Origin: Scleromatobacter sp038208735
Lineage (GTDB): Bacteria; Pseudomonadota; Gammaproteobacteria; Burkholderiales; Burkholderiaceae_C
Reading direction: 5' to 3'
DNA length: 38,776 nt
Assembly (NCBI GenBank): GCA_038208735.1
Contig: JBBQYL010000019.1
Span: 1 to 38,776 of the forward strand
A program made the position numbers and the translations under genes. Below the pieces are notes generated by a model. That model was given only the letters and a program-made list of their open reading frames with translations, searched no databases and was not told where the DNA came from. Positions 1-7,981 of the stretch are shown one piece after another. Each line of letters begins with the position of its first letter. Position 1 is the stretch's first letter.

Positions 1-41
1 ATAGTGCGGGTTCCCGTGTGAAAGTAGGACATTGTCAGGCT
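1..41 (+). rRNA. rrf: 5S ribosomal RNA, 3' end (partial)
   Basis: The first 41 bases match the 3' third of a betaproteobacterial 5S rRNA: a GTGCGGGTTCCCGTGTGAAAG block followed by the closing strand that ends in GTCAGGCT. The 5' part lies outside the window. The strong terminator immediately downstream fits the end of an rRNA operon. Recognition is from memory of the family and was not aligned. Confidence 0.85.
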
Positions 42-55
42 AATATCAAGTAGAC

Positions 56-90
56 CGCCCGAGCTAGTAATAGCTCGGGCGTTTTGCTTT
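56..90 (+). terminator. rho-independent terminator of the rRNA operon
   Basis: A perfect 11-bp stem (56-66 with 71-81) closes a 4-base loop and is followed by TTTTGCTTT. It begins 15 bases after the 5S 3' end, so it most likely terminates the rRNA transcript. Confidence 0.9.
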
Positions 91-100
91 GTGAAAACGA

Positions 101-124
101 AAACGCCCGGCTTGCCGGGCGTTT
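101..124 (-). terminator. terminator hairpin downstream of the 146-1471 gene
   Basis: A perfect 10-bp stem (101-110 with 115-124) has a CTTG loop. Read on the minus strand it ends in GTTTTCGTTTTC, a U-rich tail, and it lies just past the stop of the minus-strand gene at 146. It may also back up the rRNA terminator on the plus strand. Confidence 0.75.
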
Positions 125-145
125 GTCATTGGGAAGGCGAACGCC

Positions 146-1471
146 TTAGCCGCGCAGATCGCCTGCCGGCATCCCGTCCACATGACGCTCCGCCAGCGTC
201 TGCGGCCCGCAGGCCAGCTGGAAGAAGTCATACGAGTCCTCGGCGCCGCGGCCGCGAGGTGGGCGCAGGTATTGAAGATGCATCTCGCGGCGATCGCGCC
301 GCATGGTGGCAAACTGCAATGCGCCGGCCGCGGCCTTGAACGGGGGCGACGCCTGATAGCCCTTCAACAAGGCAGCCTGCGGCCAGGGCGGCGACCGCCA
401 GAAGGCGGCGCGGTCCGACGAAGCCGAATAGTCGTGCCAGGTGAGCATCGAGCTCTCCGCAAGAACGTCCAGGTCATGGCGGAAGCGACCCGCGCCTGGC
501 CATTCGGCGGCGATCGGAATGCACTGGCCCAACGTGACGAGCGCCAGCGTGGTGCCCTTGTTCGTACGGCGGCTGTCGACGACGTCGGCCAGCTTGGGCA
601 TGGCCCGCGCCAGTACCGTCGCCGCCATGATGGTGCCCGAGCTGTAGCCGATCACCATGATCTCCTTGAGCGACGCGGCGCCGGGCTGGCGCATGCGCGC
701 CTCGACGGCCTCCACCAGCCGCGCCGCCATTTCGTCGAGCCGCGCCTCGAGCGCCGGCACATCGCCGATGGCCTGTTCGCGCACGAACGCGTACAGACGC
801 AGCAGCCATTCGCAGTCCACCCAGCGCGCCACGAGGCGCCAGGCCAGCACGCCGATCGCGAAACCGACGCCCACGGCGACGACGGCCGATGCCAGGCCGC
901 TGACGACCAGCACGCCACCAATGACCAGCGTGCACGTCGAGATGGTGAGCACGCCGACGGAAAGCGGAAACACCGCCATCCAGAACGCTCCTGGTGCCGC
1001 GCGCCAGATGCGCTTCAGCACCCCTGTGGACAGCCCCTTGGCGTAGACGTTCCAGTAGTCGCGCGCCAGGGTCAGCGGCGCACGCCGCCAATGCCGCCGC
1101 ACGATGTCGTCCCAGCGCATGAAATGCACGCGCGTGCGCATGGTGATCGGCCGGCCGCCCAGCTTGGCCGCCGGCCCGCGCCACAGCGACGTCCAGACCG
1201 AGGCCCAGCGTCCGATGCGGTGGCGCTTGCCGAGGGCCAGCGTCTCGTCGTGCGCCGCATTGCGCTGCGAGATGCCGCTCTTGAACAGCCGGTGATAGAA
1301 CGTCGCGCTCTTTGGGTCGAAGCCGCTGAAGAAGAACACCAGGCGATCGGGCGCATCGGTCTGCAGCCTCGGTTCGACGGCGGGCGCCAGCGGCGGCGCG
1401 GGCGCGAGCGTGTCGATGAAATCATCGCCCGGGATCGTCGTGTCGTCTGGGCTGGCCAAGGTGGCTCCCAC
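146..1471 (-). CDS. membrane-anchored alpha/beta-hydrolase-like protein
   Basis: This is a conserved-looking protein of about 441 residues with no recognised family name. Two or three hydrophobic segments in the first half (FPLSVGVLTISTCTLVIGG and the following AVVAVGVGFAIGVLAW stretch) should place it in the inner membrane. Further on, VVIGYSSG-like sequence (IGYSSGTIMAA) has the GxSxG form of a serine hydrolase nucleophile elbow, and the early FFFSGFDP could form the oxyanion loop. I therefore infer a hydrolase-like fold; catalytic activity is unproven. The chosen start is a GTG one base after the stop of the upstream MBL gene, which suggests translational coupling. A TTG at 1510 would give a 38-bp overlap. 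A terminator hairpin follows the stop. Confidence 0.7.
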   Translation of the reverse strand: MGATLASPDDTTIPGDDFIDTLAPAPPLAPAVEPRLQTDAPDRLVFFFSGFDPKSATFYHRLFKSGISQRNAAHDETLALGKRHRIGRWASVWTSLWRGPAAKLGGRPITMRTRVHFMRWDDIVRRHWRRAPLTLARDYWNVYAKGLSTGVLKRIWRAAPGAFWMAVFPLSVGVLTISTCTLVIGGVLVVSGLASAVVAVGVGFAIGVLAWRLVARWVDCEWLLRLYAFVREQAIGDVPALEARLDEMAARLVEAVEARMRQPGAASLKEIMVIGYSSGTIMAATVLARAMPKLADVVDSRRTNKGTTLALVTLGQCIPIAAEWPGAGRFRHDLDVLAESSMLTWHDYSASSDRAAFWRSPPWPQAALLKGYQASPPFKAAAGALQFATMRRDRREMHLQYLRPPRGRGAEDSYDFFQLACGPQTLAERHVDGMPAGDLRG

Positions 1472-1472
1472 G

Positions 1473-2447
1473 CTACTGCGCCTGCGGCCGAACGGCCACA
1501 CGCCCTTCAAGTTCGATCAGGACGCCGTCGTCCACCAGTCGGCGCACATGGCCGGCCGCCCAATCCGCGGCGCGCGAATCGTCCATGCCGCCACGGCGGG
1601 CGACGGTGCGGTAGATGGGCGTGCGGCACATCCACGCCACCAAGTCGGCGAAGCCGGATTCGCGCACCTCGAGCAGGTGGAACATCAGCAGCGCGCGCGC
1701 CGCATGCTGCGCGTGGCGCTCGGGCTGGCGCTCGAAGGCGGCGACGCGCTCGCGGCTGGCGGCCAGCGCCTGCGCCACGTCGCCGAACGGGCGGCCATGG
1801 CCCGGCAGCACGATGCGAGGCTGCAGCCTCTCGATGAGCGACAGCGTGTCGCGCGTGGGGCCGAAGCCGTCCTGGCCCACGAGCTCCGGAAAGATGATGG
1901 CGAGCCGCTGCTCCCACAGCGCGTCTCCGGCGATCAGCGTACGCGTCTGCGGCTCGAACAGCATCACGGCGTCCATGTCGTGGCCCGGCGCCGCGTGGAT
2001 CTCCCAGGCCGCCTCGCCCAGCGCGATGCGCTCGCCGGGCACCAGGGCGCGGTCGGCGACGAAGCGCGGGCAGGGCTGGTCGGTGAGGCGATAGCTGAGC
2101 GCGTCCTCGTCCCATTGCTCGACGGCCGCCAGGTTGTGCACGGGAATCCAGGTCTCCACCCCGCCGCGCGCCTGCAGGGCCGCGTTGCCGCCGCAGTGGT
2201 CGGAATGCAGGTGGGTGTTGACGATGCGTCCCAGCGGCTCGCCCGCCAGCGCATGGTCGACCAGCGCGAGCGTCTGTCCGGCGTGCGTGCTGAAGCCGGT
2301 GTCTACGACGGTGGCTGGCGTGGCGCCATGGCCGCCGAACACCGCCTGGTTGGCCGAGAGCCAGCCGCGTTCCAGCGCGGCCAGCCCCAGCGAGCGCCGC
2401 AGCGCCGACGCCATCGCGCCCGGCTCGCCGGGGGCGGGTGCAGGCAT
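1473..2447 (-). CDS. MBL-fold metallo-hydrolase with C-terminal winged-helix domain
   Basis: The protein belongs to the metallo-beta-lactamase superfamily. NTHLHSDHCGG carries the HxHxDH metal-binding motif, APGHDMD supplies the next histidine, and VLPGHGRPF the last. The C-terminal ~90 residues (from ERVAAFERQPERH to the end) look like the winged-helix tail found in LACTB2-like members, which often act as thioester hydrolases or nucleases; the substrate is not readable here. The gene lies 56 bases downstream of the acyl-CoA ligase on the same strand, so a thioesterase-like role alongside FadD is a reasonable inference. The start is uncertain: ATG at 2447 is used, with GTG at 2486 (weak AAGGG upstream) and ATG at 2414 as alternatives. 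The frame stays open further upstream only as antisense to the ligase. Confidence 0.85.
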   Translation of the reverse strand: MPAPAPGEPGAMASALRRSLGLAALERGWLSANQAVFGGHGATPATVVDTGFSTHAGQTLALVDHALAGEPLGRIVNTHLHSDHCGGNAALQARGGVETWIPVHNLAAVEQWDEDALSYRLTDQPCPRFVADRALVPGERIALGEAAWEIHAAPGHDMDAVMLFEPQTRTLIAGDALWEQRLAIIFPELVGQDGFGPTRDTLSLIERLQPRIVLPGHGRPFGDVAQALAASRERVAAFERQPERHAQHAARALLMFHLLEVRESGFADLVAWMCRTPIYRTVARRGGMDDSRAADWAAGHVRRLVDDGVLIELEGRVAVRPQAQ

Positions 2448-2503
2448 CGCGGCTGGGGTGGGGACTGGAGACGCGATGGCTGGCACGATGCTGGCGGAAC
2501 CCT

Positions 2504-4231
2504 TCAGGAGGCAGGAGAGCGCAATTCGCGGCGCAGGATCTTGCCCACGTTCGACTTTGGCAACTCGTCGCGGAACTCGATCGACTTCGGACGCTTGTAC
2601 GCAGTGAAATTCTCGCGGCAATACGCCGCGATATCTTCCTCCGCCAGCGCCGGATCGCGACGAATGACGAACAACTTCACGGCTTCGCCCGATCGTTCGT
2701 CCGGCACGCCGATGGCCGCGCACTCGAGGACGCCCGGGTGGAGATTGACCACCTGTTCGATCTCGTTCGGATACACGTTGAAGCCGGACACCAGGATCAT
2801 GTCCTTCTTCCGGTCGACGATGCGCACATACCCCTGCTCGTCCATCACCCCGATGTCGCCGGAACGGAAGAAGCCATCGTCGGTCATGACCTTGGCCGTC
2901 TCGTCCGGGCGCTTCCAGTAGCCGGCCATCACCTGCGGGCCGCGGATGCAGATCTCACCGGGGGTGCCGAAAGGCACGTCGGCGCCGTCGTCGTCGCGGA
3001 TGGCGATGTCGGTGGACGGGATCGGCACGCCGATGGTGCCGGTGAACTCGCGCTTGTCGAGGCGGTTGCTGGTGGCCACCGGCGACGTCTCCGACAGCCC
3101 GTAGCCTTCGACGACCGGGCAGCCGGTGATCCGAAGCCAGCGTTCGGCGGTGGCCTGCTGCACGGCCATGCCGCCGCCGTTGGAGATGACCAGTTCGGAG
3201 AAGTCGAGCTTGGCGAACTCCGGGTCGTTGGCGAGCGCGTTGAACAGCGTGTTGACGGCCGGGAACATGTTGACCTTGTAGGCCTTGAGCGTCTTGATGA
3301 AGCCGGGGATGTCGCGCGGATTGGGCACCAGGATGTTCATCGCGCCCAGGCGGGCGCCGAACATGTGGCAGATGGTCAGTGCATAGATGTGATACAGCGG
3401 CAGCGCGCAGACGATGGCGAGCGGCTTGTCGCCCAGCCGGTCGAACATCGGCTTGAACCAGGCCTCGCTCTGCAGGATGTTGGCCAGCACGTTGCGGTGC
3501 AGCAGGGTGGCGCCCTTGGACACGCCGGTGGTGCCGCCCGTGTACTGCAGGAACGCGATGTCGTCGAGGCCGACGGCCACCGGCTGCAGCGCGCTGCGAG
3601 TGCCCTGCGCCACGGCCATGTTGAAGCGCGTGACGCTCTTGCCCTCGCCCTGGGGCAGGCGGAACTCGGGCACCATCTTCTTGATGTGGCGCAGCACGAA
3701 GTTGACGAGCCGTCCCTTGGCGAAGCCCAGCATGTCGCCCATCGAGGCGAGCACCACGTGGCGTACGTCGGTCCGGGCGATCACGGCCTCGAGCGTGTGC
3801 GCGAAGTTCTCCAGCACGACGATGACCGTCGCGCCTGAGTCGGCCAGCTGGTGCTGGAGTTCGCGCGCCGTGTACAGCGGATTGACGTTGACCACCACGC
3901 CGCCCACGCGCAGGATGGCGCCGATCGCCACCAGGTACTGCGGTACGTTGGGCATCATCACGGCCACGCGGTCGCCGCGCTTGAGGCCTTGCGACTGCAG
4001 CCACGAGCCCAGCGCCTTCGAGCGCTCGTCGACCTCGCCATACGTGATGCGCACGCCCATGCAGGCCGCGGCGTCGCGCCTCGCGTGCGTGGTCCACGAC
4101 TCCTCCAGCAGCGGCACGAGCGATGAATAGGTGTCGACCGCCACCTCGCCGGGCACGCCGGGCGGGTAGGCGTTCAGCCAGGGGCGTGGGGTGGCAGCGG
4201 CGGAAACGAGAGTGGCAAGGGCATCGGTCAT
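2504..4231 (-). CDS. fadD: long-chain fatty acid-CoA ligase (AMP-forming)
   Basis: This 575-residue adenylate-forming enzyme activates fatty acids to acyl-CoA for beta-oxidation at the inner face of the membrane. The ATP/AMP motif YTGGTTGVSKG lies at residues 230-240. GYGLSETSP follows, then the hinge region SGDIGVMDEQGYVRIVDRKKD, and near the C-terminus KSNVGKILRR contains the catalytic lysine. Length and motif order match bacterial FadD (about 560 residues). The N-terminus, with an approximately 40-residue lead before the AMP-binding core, also resembles FadD. The ATG at 4231 is well placed. A conserved hypothetical gene lies 50 bases upstream and an MBL hydrolase 56 bases downstream on the same strand, so these genes may be cotranscribed. 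Confidence 0.95.
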   Translation of the reverse strand: MTDALATLVSAAATPRPWLNAYPPGVPGEVAVDTYSSLVPLLEESWTTHARRDAAACMGVRITYGEVDERSKALGSWLQSQGLKRGDRVAVMMPNVPQYLVAIGAILRVGGVVVNVNPLYTARELQHQLADSGATVIVVLENFAHTLEAVIARTDVRHVVLASMGDMLGFAKGRLVNFVLRHIKKMVPEFRLPQGEGKSVTRFNMAVAQGTRSALQPVAVGLDDIAFLQYTGGTTGVSKGATLLHRNVLANILQSEAWFKPMFDRLGDKPLAIVCALPLYHIYALTICHMFGARLGAMNILVPNPRDIPGFIKTLKAYKVNMFPAVNTLFNALANDPEFAKLDFSELVISNGGGMAVQQATAERWLRITGCPVVEGYGLSETSPVATSNRLDKREFTGTIGVPIPSTDIAIRDDDGADVPFGTPGEICIRGPQVMAGYWKRPDETAKVMTDDGFFRSGDIGVMDEQGYVRIVDRKKDMILVSGFNVYPNEIEQVVNLHPGVLECAAIGVPDERSGEAVKLFVIRRDPALAEEDIAAYCRENFTAYKRPKSIEFRDELPKSNVGKILRRELRSPAS

Positions 4232-4281
4232 GGAGGAACATTGTGATCCAGCATGCCGGCGCGGCTATCCGGGGAAACCGG

Positions 4282-5013
4282 CTATGGCAACTGGGTCAGG
4301 ACGTCGTCCGGCGCCAACGTTCGTGTCACGGCGGAGACAGCGGCGGGATCGAAAAGGCGCTTGGCAAGTGCCGTCTCGCGCGCGTGGATCGTCGCCAGGA
4401 ACTCCTGCGATCCGCGCATGGCGCCGAACGCCTCGAAGCCGTCCTCCAGGAACGCCTGCAGCGAGCCCATCCCCGCGGCACGCGCCGGCCCGCGCATCGC
4501 CTTCAGGCTGGCACGCAGCACGAAGCTGCGCGTGTGCCGGTCGAGCGCCTCGCCCACGCGCATCACCAGCTCGATCTGGCGCGCCCGTGCGGCGATCTCG
4601 CCGGTGGCCTGCCAGGCGCGCAGGTAGCTCGAGCGCGCCGGCGTCGCGCCGGCCAGGTGGATCGCCATCGCGGTGTCGAGTCGCTCCGACAGCGCATGCA
4701 CGGCTGCGAGCGCTTCCACCGTGGCCACCGTGTCGGCCGGAAACAGCCGCACCAGCGCCGGCACGACGCGGCTGAACTGGGCGTCGCGCTGCGTGAAGTC
4801 CTGCGGCCCATACAGCTCGTTGAGGAAGAAGTTGGCGGCGCGGCCGTAGCGCGGGTGCGCGAGCAGCTCGGCGTGCGTGCGGGCGAACCGGCGCTGCTGG
4901 TACGCCTTCAGCGCCGCCACGGCGTCGGCCAGTCCCGGCGCGGTGGCCCGCCGCCGGCGCTCGATCTCGACGGCGGCCAGGGACTGGACAATGCGGGCGG
5001 CGACGTCACTCAT
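4282..5013 (-). CDS. conserved hypothetical protein (FFLNELYGP motif)
   Basis: This is a 243-residue soluble, strongly alpha-helical protein rich in Ala, Arg and Leu, with no signal peptide or membrane segment. RAANFFLNELYGPQDFTQRD near residue 60 is the most distinctive block and looks like a family signature, but I cannot attach a function. It reads in the same direction as fadD, 50 bases upstream of it, and starts 92 bases from the divergent lipase-like gene at 5106. The intervening DNA probably holds promoters for both directions. ATG at 5013 is the natural start. Confidence 0.8.
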   Translation of the reverse strand: MSDVAARIVQSLAAVEIERRRRATAPGLADAVAALKAYQQRRFARTHAELLAHPRYGRAANFFLNELYGPQDFTQRDAQFSRVVPALVRLFPADTVATVEALAAVHALSERLDTAMAIHLAGATPARSSYLRAWQATGEIAARARQIELVMRVGEALDRHTRSFVLRASLKAMRGPARAAGMGSLQAFLEDGFEAFGAMRGSQEFLATIHARETALAKRLFDPAAVSAVTRTLAPDDVLTQLP

Positions 5014-5105
5014 GCGGCAAGCGTATCAGCCGTGATCCCACGGTCGGGCTACGGCGTCCGGAACACCGCCGCTCGCCGGGGGCAGCGCTGCGTGATACTC
5101 GGTGC

Positions 5106-6020
5106 ATGCTGGCCCGCGTCACTCGACTGCTGTTCGTTGCCTGGTTCGCCCTGTTCGGCACCCTGCTGGCCATTGGGCGCGTGACGGGCTGGACGACCGG
5201 CGGCTGGATCGTTCTCTACGCGCTGGTGCTGGGTCATCCGACCCTGCTGGCCATCGAGATGCTGGTGGCGCGCCGCATAGCCAGCGCCAACGGCGCGCCC
5301 GCGGCCCGCTGGCGCGACCTCCCGCGCGCGCTTCTGGGCGAATGGATGACCTCCACGGCCATCTTCGGCTGGCGCATGCCCTGGCGCTCCAACGCGATCG
5401 AGGATCACTTGCCGCGCGCGTCGCGCGGCCTGCGCGGCGTCGTGTTCATCCACGGCTACCTCTGCAACCGGGGCCTCTGGAACCCATGGATGAAGCGCCT
5501 GCTCAAGCTCGACCGCGCGTTCGTCGCGATCAGCCTGGAGCCCGTGTTCACCAGCCTGGACGAGTACATCCCGCTGGTGGAGCGCGCCGTCCATCGCATC
5601 GAGGCAGCCACCGGACTCGCGCCGGTGATCGTCGCGCACAGCATGGGGGGCCTGGTGGCGCGCGCCTGGTTGCGCTCGCGCGCGGCGCACCGGCGCAGCG
5701 ACGGCACCGAGGAAGCCGCGCGCCTGATCACCATCGGCACGCCGCACCGCGGCACCTGGCTGGCGCGGCTGGCCATGGCCGCCAATGCGCGGCAGATGCG
5801 CGTGGACAGCGACTGGATGCGTTCGCTCGCATCGCGCGAGCCGCCGACACTGCACGGCATCATCACGAGCTGGTGGAGCGAGAGCGACCAGATCGTCTAT
5901 CCGCCGCCGACGGCCGTGTTTCCCGGCAGCGAAGCCAAGCAGCTGAGGGGTGTCGGGCACATCGCGCTGACGGGGCGCGAAGAAATCTGGAACGAGATCC
6001 GCTGGAGGATCGAGTACTAG
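5106..6020 (+). CDS. lipase-like alpha/beta hydrolase, membrane-anchored
   Basis: This 304-residue protein has two N-terminal hydrophobic segments (about residues 5-25 and 30-50), so it is likely an inner-membrane-anchored enzyme. VVFIHGYLCNRGLW supplies the HG oxyanion motif. AHSMGG holds the nucleophile Ser179, as in triacylglycerol lipases and PGAP1-like esterases. SESDQIVYPP is the likely acid-residue turn and GVGHIAL carries the likely catalytic histidine, so the triad is complete. TIGTPHRGT is typical of lipases. The substrate cannot be read from sequence. It converges on the HDOD gene, and the two stop codons overlap within CTAG at 6017-6020, so no terminator separates them. Confidence 0.88.
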   Translation: MLARVTRLLFVAWFALFGTLLAIGRVTGWTTGGWIVLYALVLGHPTLLAIEMLVARRIASANGAPAARWRDLPRALLGEWMTSTAIFGWRMPWRSNAIEDHLPRASRGLRGVVFIHGYLCNRGLWNPWMKRLLKLDRAFVAISLEPVFTSLDEYIPLVERAVHRIEAATGLAPVIVAHSMGGLVARAWLRSRAAHRRSDGTEEAARLITIGTPHRGTWLARLAMAANARQMRVDSDWMRSLASREPPTLHGIITSWWSESDQIVYPPPTAVFPGSEAKQLRGVGHIALTGREEIWNEIRWRIEY

Positions 6021-6859
6021 TCGGTATCGATATCCAGCAGCAGCGCCCGTGTTGGCTCGATGCTCATGTGAAGCAGCTGCGCGATGTCGCGGATGTCGTC
6101 CGGCAGCGCCGGGTTCTCCCATCCGTCCATGGTGTGCCGCGCAAGCCGGATGGCCAGCAACACGTTGCGCACCTGCGAGTTCTCGGCGTGGGTGTCGTCG
6201 GTGATGCGGACCAGGATCTCGGGCAGGTGCCACACCTGCATCAGCACGTGCTGGATGTCGTTCAGCTCGGCGTTGAGCACGTCGCGCTGCGCGACGCACG
6301 AGCGCAGCGTGGCGTCCGCCTGCTGGCGGCGTTGCAGCTCGAGCGCGAGCTCCGGCGCATGCAGCCACAGCAGCATCTCGGTGAAGTCGTGCAGCTGCGC
6401 GGCCTCGTGCAGCACCACGGCGTCGTGGTCGGAGCGGTGGATGGCGAAGCTGGCGGCGAATCGCGCGGCGCGGTCGGCGCGCAGCATCACGTGCTGCAGG
6501 CCCGCCAGCGCCTCGGGGTGGCTGCCCAGGTGATCCTCCACCGTGGGCTGCGGCCCGAATGCGCGGAAGAACGGCGTGATGCCCATCAGCACCAGTGCCT
6601 CCACCACGGTCTCGGCGTCGGTGAGGCGGCGGTTGGTGCCTTGCGTGGATGCATGGATGAGCAGCTTGAGCGTCATCAGCGGATCGCGGCCGACGAGCTC
6701 GGAGATGATGCGCGCGTCGACGTCGTCCTCGATCAGGCGCATGTCCTCGATGGCGGCCGCGGTGCTCGCGAGCACGGGGATCTCGACCTGTCGGAAGTAG
6801 CGCACCCAGCCGTCCACGTCGAGCGGCACAAGGAAGGGGTCGGCGGGCAGGGCACTCAT
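6017..6859 (-). CDS. HDOD domain signalling protein
   Basis: The protein has about 280 residues. It looks like a single HDOD domain: helical throughout, with IISELVGRDPLMTLKLLIHA near the start, then the block VVEALVLMGITPFFRAF and ALLLDIDTD at the C-terminus. HDOD proteins are regulatory relatives of HD phosphodiesterases that lack the catalytic HD pair; in proteobacteria they are usually adaptors in cyclic-di-GMP, motility or stress signalling. No EAL or GGDEF domain is attached here. ATG at 6859 (MSALPADPF) is chosen because the upstream open sequence, up to 6991, runs through a hairpin and lacks family-like sequence. Its 3' end overlaps the convergent lipase-like gene by four bases. Confidence 0.85.
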   Translation of the reverse strand: MSALPADPFLVPLDVDGWVRYFRQVEIPVLASTAAAIEDMRLIEDDVDARIISELVGRDPLMTLKLLIHASTQGTNRRLTDAETVVEALVLMGITPFFRAFGPQPTVEDHLGSHPEALAGLQHVMLRADRAARFAASFAIHRSDHDAVVLHEAAQLHDFTEMLLWLHAPELALELQRRQQADATLRSCVAQRDVLNAELNDIQHVLMQVWHLPEILVRITDDTHAENSQVRNVLLAIRLARHTMDGWENPALPDDIRDIAQLLHMSIEPTRALLLDIDTD

Positions 6860-6950
6860 GGCGGGAATCTCGGAACCCGGGTGATGGCGTCCCCGCGGTT
6901 CGGAGACGTCCAGTTGCTCGGTTATCGGACTCCGGCGCACCGACTTGAGT

Positions 6951-6982
6951 TCCCGTGGTCGCCACGCGCGGCGACCACGGGA
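6951..6982 (-). terminator. terminator-like hairpin after the 87-residue ORF
   Basis: A perfect 13-bp inverted repeat (6951-6963 with 6970-6982) encloses a 6-base loop, 11 bases after the stop of the small gene at 6994. No U-tract follows, so it may act as an RNA-stabilising or transcript-end hairpin rather than a canonical terminator. Confidence 0.6.
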
Positions 6983-6993
6983 CTCGTTCACGA

Positions 6994-7257
6994 CTACAGG
7001 CGGCGCACGTCGAGGTAGCCCACGAGCCGGCCGTCCACGTACAACGCGCCTTCGGGCGCGCCGGCCTCGGCGTGGAATTCCACGCTCATGTCGGCCTGGC
7101 TGCGGCGTTGGCGGGCGTGCAGCGGTCGAGCGACGTCACGCGCCTGACGGGCGAGCGCGGTGCTGGCGCTGCGCAACAGGTGCGCCACGACGCGGCGCCA
7201 GGAATCGCTGAAGGTGGGCCGTCGCGCGAGGCGGTGGCCGGTCAGGACGGGGGTCAT
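6994..7257 (-). CDS. small hypothetical protein, 87 residues
   Basis: I do not recognise this protein. The N-terminal half is basic (many Arg, few acidic residues), and the last 30 residues (MSVEFHAEAGAPEG, then ALYVDGRLVGYLDVRRL) look like a small beta-hairpin unit. It is supported as real by a good Shine-Dalgarno sequence (CCGGAGAACGAC before ATG), by its position 39 bases behind another small ORF, and by the strong hairpin just after its stop. It could be a small regulatory or RNA-binding protein, but that is a guess from composition. Confidence 0.6.
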   Translation of the reverse strand: MTPVLTGHRLARRPTFSDSWRRVVAHLLRSASTALARQARDVARPLHARQRRSQADMSVEFHAEAGAPEGALYVDGRLVGYLDVRRL

Positions 7258-7296
7258 GTCGTTCTCCGGAGCGGCGCTTCGGCCGCAAGGCTGGAT

Positions 7297-7485
7297 TCAG
7301 AGGCTGGGCGGCTTGCTGCGCACGTCGCGCGGCAGGTCGAGGGTGGAGAGTTCGCGTTGCAGGGCCAGTCGGCCTTCGCGGCGTGCGGTGGCTGCGCGGC
7401 CGCCGTGCTGGCCGGCCTGGCGAAAACGCGCGGCAGCGACGAGCGGATTGCGGGGCTTGGAGGCTTTGACGATCAACTTGGTCAT
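7297..7485 (-). CDS. small basic hypothetical protein, 62 residues
   Basis: This very basic peptide begins MTKLIVKASKPRNPLVAAA and is rich in Arg, Lys, Ala and Gln; no transmembrane segment or cysteine is visible. The ATG at 7485 is preceded by a GAAAGC stretch, a weak ribosome-binding site. It lies between a large hairpin upstream (7517-7555) and the 87-residue ORF downstream, all on the same strand, which suggests a small-protein operon. Nucleic-acid binding would fit its charge but is not shown. I cannot assign a family. Confidence 0.55.
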   Translation of the reverse strand: MTKLIVKASKPRNPLVAAARFRQAGQHGGRAATARREGRLALQRELSTLDLPRDVRSKPPSL

Positions 7486-7516
7486 GGTCTGCTTTCAAAA
7501 TGACAGGCCGAAATGG

Positions 7517-7555
7517 CGAAGGCCCGGGGGGTTGATGCAACCGCCCGGGCCTTCG
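7517..7555 (-). terminator. large stem-loop between two small ORFs (attenuator-like)
   Basis: Arms 7517-7528 and 7544-7555 pair perfectly over 12 bp. Beyond one G-G mismatch the stem continues with GGTTG/CAACC around an ATG triloop. It lies between the stop of the 41-residue ORF (7577) and the start of the 62-residue ORF (7485). No U-run follows in either direction, so it is a strong RNA structure placed like an attenuator, not a standard terminator. Confidence 0.55.
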
Positions 7556-7576
7556 CGAAGAGGATCTCTCGCGGAC

Positions 7577-7702
7577 TCAGAGCGGAATCGGGAACGGGGT
7601 GCCCGGATTGCGACGGGCCAGGAAACGAGCGACGCGGACGCCACGCAGGGCCGGGAAGGCGGCTGCGCAGGCAATGCGGGATCGATTCGAAACTGGACGC
7701 AT
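7577..7702 (-). CDS. possible 41-residue arginine-rich leader peptide
   Basis: An ATG at 7702 opens a 41-codon frame (MRPVSNRSRIACAAAF to NPGTPFPIPL) with eight arginines. It lies downstream of a good minus-strand promoter candidate at 7801-7828 and directly upstream of a large stem-loop and two further small ORFs, the layout of a leader peptide with attenuation. The ribosome-binding site is weak, and no family is recognised, so it could also be an untranslated leader. The frame stays open upstream to a TTG at 7840, but that start would lie at the promoter -35 and is rejected. Confidence 0.35.
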   Translation of the reverse strand: MRPVSNRSRIACAAAFPALRGVRVARFLARRNPGTPFPIPL

Positions 7703-7800
7703 GAAGGCTCGTGAGGGGTGGCGGGGCGGGGCGGGGCGGAGTGTCGCGCGGCGCGGCCGGAGCCCCTGGGACGGACGGCAGCTTTTAAACGCTTGATCCA

Positions 7801-7828
7801 ATGATAAACAAAGATTGATCTTGCACAA
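7801..7828 (-). promoter_or_regulatory. candidate sigma-70 promoter for the small-ORF cluster
   Basis: On the minus strand TTGTGC (7823-7828) and TATCAT (7801-7806) are separated by 16 bp and resemble -35 and -10 elements. The surrounding 7790-7850 is the most AT-rich patch of this part of the window and carries imperfect inverted copies of TTGATCCAATGAT, which could be an operator. Confidence 0.45.
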
Positions 7829-7941
7829 GCACTTTATCAATCATTTGATCCGTGCCGCGGGGGACTGTCGCGCAAACGCCGCGCGCCTGGCGATGGCACG
7901 GGTCGCCGAGGGCCGACGTGCGCGCGCATTCGCCGTTTTTT

Positions 7942-7969
7942 AGCGTGAGCAACGCATGTTGCTCACGCT
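7942..7969. repeat. perfect 12-bp inverted repeat after the 7982 gene
   Basis: AGCGTGAGCAAC (7942-7953) pairs with GTTGCTCACGCT (7958-7969) around a GCAT loop. It lies 12 bases past the stop of the minus-strand gene ending at 7982. A T6 run flanks it at 7936-7941, but on the side that gives an A-run after the hairpin on the minus strand, so it is not a canonical terminator in either direction. Confidence 0.6.
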
Positions 7970-7981
7970 GTCAATCCCTCG

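Noticed and set aside
2438..3838. A long plus-strand frame antisense to fadD
   Set aside because: It is low-complexity His/Asp/Val/Gly sequence opposite a strongly supported acyl-CoA ligase.
7703..7840. Extension of the 41-codon ORF to a TTG at 7840
   Set aside because: The start would overlap the promoter, and the added sequence is not protein-like.
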